DNA from: Macrothele yani
Taxonomy: Eukaryota > Arthropoda > Arachnida > Araneae > Macrothelidae
Reading direction: 5' to 3'
NCBI GenBank assembly: GCA_039090855.1
Contig: CM077010.1
Coordinates: 45,278,905 to 45,342,904 of the forward strand
DNA length: 64,000 nt
A program made the translations under genes and the position numbers. The first letter of the stretch is position 1; the number at the start of each line of letters is the position of its first letter. Below, piece by piece: positions 52,684 through 62,539 of the stretch. The notes under the pieces were generated by a model. That model did no database searches. It worked only from the letters and a program-made list of their open reading frames with translations, and was not told where the DNA came from.

Positions 52684-52863
52684 TATAACGAAGTAAATTT
52701 CTCCGTCATTTTTATCTGCGCCGGGGCTCGAACCCGGATCCCCTCATTCCGGAATAAGTCACTCTACCAATCGAGCTACGCGGACGTTTTATTCTGATTC
52801 CTATCTGCCTTTATGTCATGTGCGTCCTGCTGGCAGGTACGTCACATCTCCTGGTACGGTACA
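52684..52863 (-). repeat. T2 left terminal repeat (element sense)
   Basis: Tandem partner of 52366-52544. The tRNA-like segment is well preserved: A-box complement ctctaccaatcgagcta and B-box complement ggctcgaacccgg. Acceptor-like gtccgcg and cgc(g/a)ga ends face each other. Confidence 0.78.
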
Positions 52864-52867
52864 TCCG

Positions 52868-52944
52868 GAACAACATGATAAAGTTTTGTCGCAATGGAAT
52901 AATGTTTACGTAAGTTATGACGCATAGCCATTCCATCCCCAGAA
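52868..52944 (-). repeat. Satellite M, right part
   Basis: gaacaacatgataaagttttg and tgacgcatagccattcc continue the array interrupted by T2. Confidence 0.75.
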
Positions 52945-52945
52945 C

Positions 52946-53484
52946 TTGCGCATCGATAAAAATAACTTTAAATTGCAGAATGCCATACTTAACATTTGCT
53001 AAAACTTCATTATATTAAAAAACAATTTTTCGTTGGGTAATGTTGAGAACTAATAGATGACGCGACCTGTACATTCATGACGTCAGTGGGCAGACAAATG
53101 TTTGATCGCTTATTTTCAAATTAGAAATCATAGGTACGGACAAGTTCTGCTGATTTTTTTTTCAATTGTATTCATTTTGGGAATTGGAATCAAATTTTGA
53201 ATCTACCCATGCAAATCTGGAATGAATTGAGACACTTAGATAAAATGTTCTGGCAATTTAGCTTAAAATGTCAACAGAACTCTAGCTACTGCTGATTTCT
53301 ATTTCCGAAATAAACCATCAAACACTTGTTTGTACACTGACGTCATCAATGAACAGGTCCCGCCATCGTTTAGCAAGTCTCAACATTACCAAGGAAAAAC
53401 AGCTTTTTAATATAAGTATGCTTAAGTGTCAGCAAATAGTAAGCACGGCAGGCTATAATTGTTATTTTTTTATCGATGTGCAAA
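52946..53484. mobile_element. Foldback-type element with ~165-bp inverted repeats
   Basis: The left arm (about 52946-53113) contains ttgcgcatcgataaaaata, taatgttgaga and acattcatgacgtcag. The right arm (about 53317-53484) is its reverse complement with substitutions (ctgacgtcatcaatgaac, tctcaacatta, ttttatcgatgtgcaa). The spacer is about 200 bp. No coding. A target duplication was not identified with confidence, so the superfamily is open. Confidence 0.8.
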
Positions 53485-54202
53485 CTTTCATCGACACATT
53501 AATTGCGAAATAAATCTGTAAAGAAGTTTTCACCATTGAAACATAGGGCAGAGTTTAGGTGAAACCGCCTGAGTGCTCGGAGAGAAAAGGTGGCGGCTGT
53601 ATTTTCCGGAAAAACAGTCGTGCTGATTTGGCACAGATAATGGTCTGCAACTAGGAAGCCCAGAGCGCAGTAGTAGGGTAGTGATCGTTCCACCACCTAC
53701 GCTGTAACCACACGACTACAACAGCCCTCACTCCAGTCATTATAGCAGGTCGTCGGCAAAAACGAATCGAGTTTTCTCGGAAACGACATTACCTATTTAA
53801 AGAAACACAAGTTTTACACACGATCTCGCTAGAGATGGAAAAATATAGACGCCTTTGCCACATGCTCAGTACTTGTTAGCGGCGTGTGGAAGAGAATGGC
53901 CTCTCTGGAAAACGGCCTCCGGGATACCACTAAGAAATAGTCGACAACAGGGGCTGTAAAATGTCCTTCACAAATAGCAGACTTGGCTTAGTTCCCGTTA
54001 TGCGTAACAGGGGCGATGGTCTATCTTAACGCGTAGCACCGCATACGATGAGGCTTGGATGGTACCGTCCTGCAACCACTCTTACCACAAACTTACACCT
54101 GTTCTGGCAACCCAATACACATGGACCGTAATTCAGCGATTCAACCTACGATCCTTTTTCTATCAAAAGTGGCCAGCTGGTAACAGGGGCTTCGACTATA
54201 TA
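53485..54202. other. No recognisable gene
   Basis: Spacer with a slightly GC-richer stretch around 53520-54150. The 65-codon minus frame at 53499-53696 has no motif. Confidence 0.4.
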
Positions 54203-54204
54203 TA

Positions 54205-55423
54205 CACTGAAGAGCAATTGAATTAGAGACAGCTGGCGTTATGCAAATGTGGCGCTGTGAGCGGCCCTGTAAACGGAAACGACATGACGTATGCAGCTAT
54301 CCGACAATAAAAGGAGTGATGCGACGGGAATCAGTAAGAGTCGGACGCAGTATGGGTAAGACGAAGGATCTAAGCGCATTTGATCGTGGGAAAATTCTCG
54401 GGGTCCGACGAATGGGTCATTCCATATTGGAAGTAGTGAAGGCACTGGGACTTTTACGAGCCACTGTGTCACGGGTGCACCATGAGTACATCGAATCCGG
54501 TAAAACTATCCCTGCAAGGGCCAACTGCCGTGGACAACAGCGAGTGGATGAGCGGGGTCATCGTCGGCTAGCTCGCATTGTAACAGCGGATAGACGGGCC
54601 ACAGTGCAAGAAGTCACTCGGTAATTTAACGCTGATGCACAAAAACGTGTAAGCAGCCACACCATTCAGAACCATCTCCTCGCTATGGGGTACAGAAGCC
54701 ATCGTCCCACGAGGGTACCGCGGCTGACCGCACATCACAGGGTGCAAAGATTAGCATGGGCGCGGGAACATCGCCACTGGACCCTAGACATGTGGGAAAC
54801 TGTTGCCTGGACTGATAAGTTGAGATTCACGTTGGTACATACGGATGGCAGGATACGAGTACGGCTCTAACTACATGAAGCGATGGATCCTTCTTGCCAG
54901 CCAAGTACTCTTCAAGCTGGTGGGGGTGACATTCTCGTCTGGGAACTGTTTACGTGGACTGAAATGGGACTCCTGGTACGTGTGACATCGTCTCTCACAG
55001 TTCAACGTTACCGGGATATCGTGGACGACCATTTGCTCCCGTGTGTGCGTCTTCAACATCCCACTGGGGACCTGATCCTGCAACAAGACAATGCACCGTG
55101 CCATCGCTCCCGCATTGTATCCGAATGGTTGGATGAACACTCCACCGACGTGACCTTGCTTCCTTGGCCAGCTAGGTCACCTAACCTCAATCCCATCAAG
55201 CACATCTGGGATGTCATCGAGAGAGATGTTCGAGGCTCTGACCCCCTCCATCAAATCTTCGTGAACTGTGGGAGCTTGTTCAGGATTCATGGATCCGTAT
55301 GGCTTCCCAACGCTTCCGGTGTCTTGTCGAGTCCATGCCGAGACGAATCGCCGCCTTCATCAGGCTGGAAGGTGGTGCTACACGTTACTAGACAGGTATC
55401 TCTAATTCAATTGCTCTTCAGTG
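54205..55423 (+). mobile_element. Tc1-like transposon, family A, copy 4 (complete ends)
   Basis: 1219 bp between TA dinucleotides (54203-54204, 55424-55425). Inverted repeats CACTGAAGAGCAATTGAATT and the complement of aattcaattgctcttcagtg are perfect over at least 24 bp. It serves as reference for the family in this window. Confidence 0.96.
54352..55391 (+). pseudogene. Tc1 family A transposase, stops and a frameshift
   Basis: Start MGKTKDLSAFDRGKILG at 54352, where the helix-turn-helix (SILEVVKALGLLRATV) begins. A TAA at 54622-54624 replaces Gln after QEVTR. The frame continues to a second TAA at 54868-54870. The first catalytic motif reads TDKLRF, so the Asp is present but the following Glu-Ser is changed. 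The second is intact in QQDNAPCH. The third reads NLNPIKHIW, with Lys in place of the catalytic Glu. A frameshift in the C-rich stretch near 55245 hides the C-terminus (ELWELVQ ... SMPRRIAAFIRLEGGATRY, stop 55389-55391). Confidence 0.9.
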
Positions 55424-55425
55424 TA

Positions 55426-56026
55426 AATAGGTAGACTACACATGGATCACAGTCTATGGCTACAACATCTAAAAGCGTCAAGTCACGTGACATGAGGCAA
55501 ATAAAACTATCTTGTGGTGTTCTAACGGCAACTCGAATGCTTCGTTAAAGTAAATACTTCAATTTTTTACAGGCGATAAACGATTTAAATGATTAAATAG
55601 ATTCTATGCACGTATAGTAAAATCTTAAATACAGTATTTCAATGTCATTTGCAAATTTATGTCCAAATGCCTTTTCTTTTTTTATGGTGACAGTCACCAG
55701 AGTAGGGAAAGATTTAGCTTTTGATACATTCCTTGCATAGTTTTTTTGTTTCCCAACTTGGAAATTTGGATCATATATAGATGAAAAATTGCGATTCCAA
55801 TTTCCAATTCTTCGTAAATGTTTATTGCGGTTAGTAAGGGAAATCCGTTCCAACTGAGTTTTCCATATTTTCAGTAATTGTTATGTTCGGGCACAAATAA
55901 GATTAAATTTCAATTTTCAATTTATGAAACATGTGTCTATGCACAAAGTGATATTATTGTCATTCACAATAAGAAAATCATTGTGCATGTTTCAAAATTT
56001 TTGCAAATATTGATCACAATATTTGT
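55426..56026. other. No recognisable feature
   Basis: AT-rich spacer. Confidence 0.4.
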
Positions 56027-56195
56027 TACACTCACGGACAATGCCATTTGCGCACCTAGAAGAAAACATGATACAACCGCGAAACTTTGCAAGTAGGTAG
56101 AGTGCATGCTGGTATGCAAATGATTCACGTTTGGTGCAATTGCGCATGACGGCACAACCTGTGGTGGCGCTGCAAGCACAAACCGGCAGCCTTAA

Positions 56196-56436
56196 CCCTT
56201 TAACGCCCAAAACGCCCGTACGTACAAACGGCCATAGCCGCACGAAACGCCTGTCTAGAGTGAGTCAGATTTCCTACCCTTACCTGTTGTTCAAATTTTC
56301 TCGACCTATGAAGAATCAGAAGGAGTCACCCTCAATCACTGTTTTTATTAAACAAAGAAATGATAACCAACAAGCAATTTTGGGCGTTAAGATATTTGGA
56401 ATTATAAAAGATTTTTGGGTCATGGTCGTTAAAGGG
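56196..56436. mobile_element. piggyBac-like MITE
   Basis: 241 bp with TTAA on both sides (56192-56195 and 56437-56440). Perfect 10-bp terminal inverted repeats CCCTTTAACG / CGTTAAAGGG. TTAA targets and CCC-type ends are the mark of the piggyBac superfamily. Non-coding. It lies in the untranslated leader of Tc1 family I. Confidence 0.9.
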
Positions 56437-56515
56437 TTAAACACCGGCATGTAGTCGATGCCCCATGAAAGCGAAAAGCACCGGCGGACGCAAGAAACAG
56501 TACAGAGTGACAAGA

Positions 56516-57455
56516 ATGCCTGGCAGACGCTAGAGACGTCGATTTACACAACTTACGGACTTTGAGAGAGGCCTGATCATCGGGCTGAAAACCGCAGGGT
56601 GGTCGGCGCGCCGTATGGCCCGCCACGTGGATCATTCTGACCATACCGTTAGACTGTGTTGGGAGCAGCGGACACGTGACGGAGCGGCTCCAGACGGACC
56701 ACCGGTAATGGATCGACGGATCATGCGCCTGGCACGAACGTATTCCACGGGGACGCGGTCCACTATACAGGCAAATGTAGCGACTCCTGTGTGCCCACGA
56801 ACCATTTCCCGACACCTCGCGGAAGCGAATCTGCGATCCCAGCGCCCCTTACGTGTGCTGCGATTAACACCGGAACATAGCCGGCTTCGTGTGCAGTGGC
56901 GCCAAGCCAGAGCGACGTAGAATGCCTCAGACTGGGGACGTGTGGTTTTTAGCGATGAGTGCCGCTTCGTTTTGGGGACAGATGATCATCGTGTCCGAAC
57001 GTGGAGGTCCCAGGGTCAACGGGTCAATCCCAACCTCGCTCTCGAGCGCCACACCTCCCCCACTGCAGGTATTATGGTCTGGAGAGCCATTCAACTCTAG
57101 TAGTGGTACGTAGACCATTGACGGGCCTGCGGTATGTGGTCCCATAACTGGCCGGCTTTCCAGGTGCGCTATACTAGCAGGATTACATTGGCCGCCAGCA
57201 TACGGCTAGGGTTGCCCAGGATTTGCCCACACACTTCCATGGCCTTCACGCTGCCCGAACATGTCCCCTATCGAGCATGTGTCATGACCAGTTTAACACC
57301 GGCTCCCACCGTGCCGCACTATCCGGGATTTAGAGCACATCGTCCAACACGTGTGGGTCAGTCTACCACAGGACAACATCAGGCGTTTGTTCGCCTCCAT
57401 GCTGGACCGTATTGCAGCATGTATCACCGCACGAAGCGGTGCGACGCTCTATTGA
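56516..57455 (+). pseudogene. Tc1 family I transposase, decayed
   Basis: Start ATG at 56516 (MPGRR, then a TAG). FTQLTDFERGLIIGLKTAGW and the helix-turn-helix SARRMARHVDHSDHTVRL are intact, as is RTISRHLAEANLRSQRPLR. A stop follows WRQARAT (56918-56920). The first catalytic Asp is in VFSDECRFVLG (near 56950), the second is reduced to QDYIGRQHTARV near 57178, and the Glu is in CPNMSPIEHV near 57268. The C-terminus FASMLDRIAACITARSGATLY ends at TGA 57453-57455. Frameshifts and stops separate the blocks. Confidence 0.82.
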
Positions 57456-57612
57456 AGATGACCACATTGCGTGCCCCTGATCCCTCTGTAGTTGTCCTGC
57501 AGCTTTGTTTACTCCATCATGTGTATCATTTATCTCTATCATTACGTCCATAAAATTTCAGCTGAATCCGAGGCTGCTTTCTTAGTGCGCAAATTTCATT
57601 GTTCGTGAGTGT

Positions 57613-57792
57613 TGTAACGTACCAGGAGATGTGACGTACCTGCCAGAAGGACGCACACGGCATAAAGGCAGATAGCAATTAGAATCAATGTTTGCGTAGC
57701 TCCGTTGGTAGAGCAACTTATTCCGGAATGAGTGGACCCGGGTTCGAACCCCGGCGCGGATAAAAATGACGGAAGAAATTCACTTCGTTATA
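57613..57792 (+). repeat. Solo terminal repeat of the TRIM-like family (copy T3)
   Basis: 180 bp from TGTAACGTACCAGG to cttcgttata. The 4-bp target duplication GTGT is at 57609-57612 and 57793-57796. The tRNA-like segment has A box tagctccgttgg and a perfect B box gggttcgaaccccgg. There is no second repeat or internal region, so it is a solo LTR formed by recombination between terminal repeats, or a single-unit insertion. Confidence 0.82.
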
Positions 57793-57796
57793 GTGT

Positions 57797-58108
57797 ATAT
57801 ACGCATTTATCACAATGCATAACCACTCAACTTGTGCACATACATATCTCAAATAAATTTACTCTGAATACGATAATGTCATTGACGTATATTTTTATTT
57901 TATTGTGCACATGAGGAATTTTCCACATTACAGTGTACTGAAAGCACTGCAGTTTTGTAATAATAACTTGTTAATAGGAACCACATTTTACATGATATTT
58001 CAAATACAAACAACGATGATTCACACGAAAAAAGCACAACACTAATTACCTCTTTTGTAACTTCAAGACTTGAGATTAAATTTATAAATGACAATTTCGT
58101 AACGAATA
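57797..58108. other. No recognisable feature
   Basis: AT-rich spacer between transposons. Confidence 0.35.
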
Positions 58109-58110
58109 TA

Positions 58111-59301
58111 TACTGAGTGATCACTGAATTATGACCACCTACCTAATACTTCGTAGGTCTTCCTTTCTCCCTCAGTACAGCAGCTATCCGACGTGGCGTC
58201 GATTCAGTAAGATGCCGGAAGCAGTTAAGAAGTATATGCCAACCAAGCTGTGTGTGATGCGGCTTTCAATGCAGGTACTGGGGCAATCGTTGTATCCAGA
58301 CGCTTGCTATGCCGTTCCATAGTGTACCATAACTGCTCTACGAAATTAACATCGGGGTAGTTCGGATGCCATTCGATATGCTGGAAGTCTGAACTGTGTT
58401 CTTTAAACTATTCCTGCACAGCATTGGACCTGTAGATCGGCGCATTTTCATCTTGGAAAATACCTTCCCATTACGAAAAAACTGCAAGATTTCTGGGTGT
58501 ACAGGGTAAGCGAGAAATTCACGATAATGAGAACCAGTCATACGTTGTTTTACATAAGACAGAGGCCCCAAGTTCTTGTCAGAGAAACATGCCCGACACC
58601 ATACAACCGCATCCACCAGCTTACACTGTGGAAACCGTACAGGACGGATCGAGTGCATCATATCGTTTGTGCCAAATACTGTACATACATGACCATCCAC
58701 AGGGTGGAATAAAAAACGGGACTCCTCAGACTAGCATACCTTTTCCAGTCATCCGACGTTCAAGTTGATGATCTTTGTTGCACCAGTCGAGTCTTTTGCG
58801 CCGATGAACCGCGGTTAAGAATTGATGTCGTCCAGGTATTCTGTAGCCCATAAGTGCGAACGTGCGATGCATGGCCATGACAGAAACAATACCAGGTTGA
58901 CCTCTATTGTATTGTATAATCAACTGTTTAACAATATTAAGGGGGCTCACCACTCACATCACCCTTACGCTGGTCGGTGCAGTTTTGTCCCCAGATCGTT
59001 GTTTGACCATTTCGGCTCGAGTCCCGATACACTTCAACTACGGCGGCTCGGGAACAACCCGCCAGCTCAGCAGTTTGGGAAATAGAGGCATCGACTCTAC
59101 GAGTTTTTTTCAATTTGTCCTTTCTCAAGGCCCGATAAATCCTTCCATTTAGCCATCACGCTCCGAATTTAACTACCTAGTGCTCCACTCACATATATAT
59201 GCTACGACGATCAACTAATCACGCCCCTCTCGGAAATCACATTGTCAACGAGCTGTTTCCACTTTTTATATGGTCGATCATAATTCAGTGATCACTATGT
59301 A
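58111..59301 (-). mobile_element. Tc1-like transposon, family H, copy 2
   Basis: About 1190 bp. Left end tactgagtgatcactgaatt and right end aattcagtgatcactatgta are inverted copies with small differences. The transposase is on the minus strand. Reference for the copies at 33035 and 29588. Confidence 0.85.
58143..59156 (-). pseudogene. Tc1 family H transposase, several stops and frameshifts
   Basis: Start MAKWKDLSGL at 59156, then a decayed helix-turn-helix (ASISQTAELAGCSRAAVVEVY). VSVMAMHRTFALMGYRIPGR and TAVHRRKRLDWCNKD follow. The second catalytic motif is DENAPIYRSNAVQE (about 58460). The third is PDVNFVEQLW (about 58350) and keeps its Glu. The C-terminus reads TPRRIAAVLREKGRPTKY and stops at 58143-58145. 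Confidence 0.82.
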
Positions 59302-59838
59302 TTTTTTAGGAATAATACAGCTAAGGATACTCTAACTTGTATAATTTACTAAATACTAATATTTAAGTGTAGCGTGTCAGTCTATAAGAAAGCCTTGAAA
59401 TTGGGGACAACGTAGCCACTTCTGACCAATGTCACGTGATCTGAAGTTTTATGTTGGAAACGACGGTTCAGAGGCAGCCAGTACCAGTGCGGGCTGTATC
59501 GCTGTATATGATCAGAGGACTGCAACAAGTTCTGCGTTAGATCCTTAGTCTTTTGACATGCTGTAGCAGCCCTCACATCTCCGCTGCGTTTTCCCCATAC
59601 GAAAAGAAACACGTGACTACCACATTAATGGTCTGTGTTCTTTTATTTTTCACAGATCTCATGTTATTGGCTGCATACTCGAGCAATTTCAATGTCCAAC
59701 CTCTACCCGCCAACTTGCAGTCCGATAGGTTGACTCCTGGGTGGTGAATTTCAATTTGAGCTTGCAGTTTCTGCTTAAAAACAATCAAATTTTAGAGGTA
59801 GTTATGACACGAAAAAAAATGTTCAGACTTTTTATTTT
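59302..59838. other. No recognisable feature
   Basis: Spacer; overlapping antisense frames at 59382-59788 have no motif. Confidence 0.4.
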
Positions 59839-59840
59839 TG

Positions 59841-59957
59841 GTTGGGGGTTTAACGACCCTCCAAGAGCACCTTGATGTGCTATAAGCAATGGCCTGTCCC
59901 TAATTTAGGGCCACTGACTCCGGGAAGGGGAGAGAGAGCCAGTGCCGTAATACATAC
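59841..59957 (-). repeat. SINE family 1, tail half only
   Basis: ggttgggggtttaacgacc through gtccctaatttagggcc to gagccagtgccgtaatac, then cut off. The tRNA-like head is missing. Confidence 0.8.
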
Positions 59958-60261
59958 ACTACATTGACAAAAGTCACCGGACAACTAGAAGAGAAACACA
60001 AAATAGCATTTATTGACATGCATTAGAAAGTGTCGGTCCAGCTTTGGCCTACACGTGTTTTCACTAGCTCCGTTTTTGAACGCTTCACGTATGTGTTTTG
60101 TGTGTCCCATCATTGTTATTCTGTGTGTATACCGAAGTTAAATGCCTGTGCTTTCGTTTAATATTCCTCACGAGTTGGTAAGTGCTTATTTTATTTCATT
60201 ATCAGTGTTTTAATTTCCACACCGAGCTGATCGTTTTCTTTGTTAACCCTTGCCATTTATT

Positions 60262-62082
60262 ATGGCATCTGCCGATGAGGGCGCTGTTCCTGCCCGCATA
60301 GCTGCAGCTCCTCGCGTCGCCTCTTCAACGACAGACGCAGCCGATCAAACATCTTCACTTGCTAGTGGAGAGCCTTTTAATTTACCTCCTGTCATTTTGC
60401 ACGTCTTCTCCTTCTCAGGTCTCCGATTCTGCCATTGAGAACGGGGATATGAAGTCCTTGGCCTCTGCTGACGTTGATTAATTCATGGACGTCTCTGTTG
60501 GCGTGGCTAATCTGCCCTCTACAGTTTCTACTGCCTCTGCTTCCAGTACATTGTCTCATACTGCGTCAATGCCTTCCAGAGGAGGCGCTTCTGCACGCAC
60601 GTATTCTGCGACTGCGTCTGGTATTCCACCGCCATCCTCCTCGTCTCGTCTGCCCCCTATGGATTCTTACGTTACCATCAACGGTGACACCATCTTATTA
60701 GACATTCCCGAGAACTCTCCTTCTGGTCAACGTCTTCATTCGACCCTCGAGTTGGGGGTTTGTTTTGATGAGCTGCCCAACACTCCTTTGAAGCAGTACA
60801 GCTCCGTTCTCAAGAAGATGCTTCCTTCTGGTGCCATCACCCACCTCACCCGAAAGCCACGAACCGTGATTGTTTATTTTTGAAGAAAGAATATGCCGAG
60901 CTTGCCTTATATAGGGCCTATGAGTTGGTGATCGTCACTTCTTAGCCGAATCCATCGCCCAGTACCCTGTTCTGGTCTCTCTACATCCGGTACTTCCGGA
61001 TATCTCTGGTGATATAATGTGTGCTGCACTTAGTCGATGCGACAGAGTAGTCGCCTCAGTGAAGACTCTCTCCTCTTCCCCCTCTGACCCCGATGATAAA
61101 CATATCTGTGGCTTCCGTAGAACTGCTCGCATCATCTTCCCATCGGAAGAGCATCTCAAAGTTTCCACGGTTTCTCGATGTTCGTTGCGGTAACGAGCGC
61201 CGCCGGATTGAGCTCCTCACTTCTGCTCATTGCTCACGCTGCAAGGCTTACGGCCATCATAAGGCTGAATGCCCCCATGTAGAGCCACTGACTCCTGCAG
61301 CTCCAAGGCAGCATTCTACCTCTTACTCCGTTTCTGCTGACACGCCTCCTCCTGCGTCTGCACTTCCTGGACACAGCTCTGCCGAAAATCTGATTAAAGC
61401 CTTCGATCAACACGCGTCTTCCGATGTTGCTTTCTCTACTCTTTCAGATTTTCCTCCGCTTGACTCCTCCTTGCCTTTCCGTGTTCTCTCTCCATCAGAA
61501 GACATCACGGCTCATCCTCAAGCTTCATTCACCGTCGGCACTTTTACTCCCGGCGATGAGGTGGAATTTTCTTGTGATTCCACATCTCGTGTGTCATCGA
61601 TTCACGAAAAAACGTCTCTATACTACAAGTACCGAGGCCCGAAAGAAAATGAAGAAGTCACCTTATCCGACTGGTCGCCCACATCGTTCCACCCGTCTAG
61701 CAGACTCCAAGTCACCCCTGTCACTTTCTAGCTCTTCTTCTTCAAAGCCCAAGGGTCCTCTGCCAACGTTTGAAGATTTCTCGACTCCGCTTCCCAATGG
61801 CTCTCTTCCTTCAGAACCTGTCTCCTTTGAAGATCTTTACGAGTTTCTCGCTCATAAAACAAATCGGGAGGCTTCTCTCATCCTTTTATAGCAGTTCTTC
61901 CCGAGGTCTTAGACCAAGCAACCTCCATCCTCAAATTCCTCCTCAATAATGCCAAGCAGCCCGACTACGTTTTCTGGTGTCGTGGTATCATTAATCACCT
62001 CGACAGATTCCACAACGCTGCCATAGCTGCCCTTTATCCGACGTCGGACATAACCATTCAAGGTCGCCACTCGGAATTGTAG
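60262..62082 (+). pseudogene. LINE ORF1 (gag-like protein with CCHC zinc knuckle), frameshifted
   Basis: Start MASADEGAVPARIAAAPRV at 60262. A Ser/Thr/Pro-rich N-terminal region follows (frameshift near 60430, stop at 60479). Then VTINGDTILLDIPENSPSG and PLKQYSSVLKKMLPSG; after another frameshift FLAESIAQYPVLVSLHPVL and FRRTARIIFPSEEHLKV. The zinc knuckle CSRCKAYGHHKAEC (about 61230) fits C-x2-C-x4-H-x4-C exactly. The C-terminal part (PVSFEDLYEFLAHKTNREA, then FLLNNAKQPDYVFWCRGI) ends at TAG 62080-62082. ORF1 proteins bind the element's RNA. Confidence 0.78.
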
Positions 62083-62293
62083 GGGATTTGCAAACCCCCT
62101 CGCTAACGCTCTCTTTCTGGAAGATCTCTCGCCCCTTGGGGCCGACTTACCCCTTATGCAAGAAACGAACTGCCACTCCTCGCCACTTTTTCATAGATGG
62201 CGCACTTGGGACTTCATCTTTTACCATGCTTTCCGTTACTCTGTGCACGGTGGTACAGCAGGAGTATCAGTCTGCCATCTCCGCAATCCGTGA
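62063..62293 (+). pseudogene. LINE ORF2, start of the apurinic-type endonuclease domain
   Basis: Frame beginning VATRNCRGFANPLANALF, corresponding to the W-N-x-x-G start of APE-like endonucleases. LPLMQETNC carries the conserved metal-binding Glu. WDFIFYHAFRYSVHGGTAG follows, then a TGA at 62291-62293. No reverse transcriptase is visible, so the element is truncated or internally deleted. Confidence 0.72.
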
Positions 62294-62539
62294 AAGCTAC
62301 TTCTATGCTACGCTGTTACACCAAGTCCGTTACATCTCACGGTGAGTTAAGACTCTGCATTACATTTTTGATGTTCTTTCGCACTGCGGTGCCACGCCTG
62401 TGATTATTTTGTTCTTCCTCAAGCATTGCTTTGTTTGCATCACGTTGTAAATTTGTCATTACTCATTCAATGTACATATCATCGCTTTTATGAGTTTGCA
62501 TCATTCCTGTTCATTTCTTTGGGACGATTCCATGTTGCT

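Larger units (their letters stand above)
52366..52863 (-). mobile_element. TRIM-like LTR element with tRNA-like segment in each terminal repeat (copy T2)
   Basis: 498 bp on the minus strand. Terminal repeats at 52684-52863 (left in element sense, 180 bp) and 52366-52544 (right, 179 bp), starting TGTA and ending TATA. The 4-bp target duplication TCCG is at 52362-52365 and 52864-52867; removal restores the satellite M phrase ttccggaggtatac. The primer-binding-site-like TGGCGCCCGAAC (52671-52682) lies one base inside the left repeat. A purine tract AAGGGGGAGA lies just before the right repeat (complement within 52545-52560). The internal region is 139 bp and non-coding. Confidence 0.8.
56029..57612 (+). 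mobile_element. Tc1-like transposon, family I, with nested piggyBac-like MITE
   Basis: Left inverted repeat CACTCACGGACAATG after TA (56027-56028). The right end is cattgttcgtgagtg, directly followed by the small solo LTR inserted at 57613, whose target duplication overlaps the end. Both ends continue with an atttgcgcac block. The net length without the MITE is about 1340 bp. Confidence 0.78.
59960..62350 (+). mobile_element. Non-LTR retrotransposon (LINE), 5' part
   Basis: Contains an ORF1 (60262-62082) and the first ~75 codons of ORF2 overlapping it by about 20 bases. The limits are uncertain: the left end lies somewhere after 59960 (a Tc1-like terminal stretch, attgacaaaagtcaccgg, precedes the leader) and homology is lost after about 62300. 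Confidence 0.7.

Noticed and set aside
59960..60060. A complete Tc1 element before the LINE
   Set aside because: Only a terminal-repeat-like stretch (attgacaaaagtcaccgg) is visible; no transposase follows.
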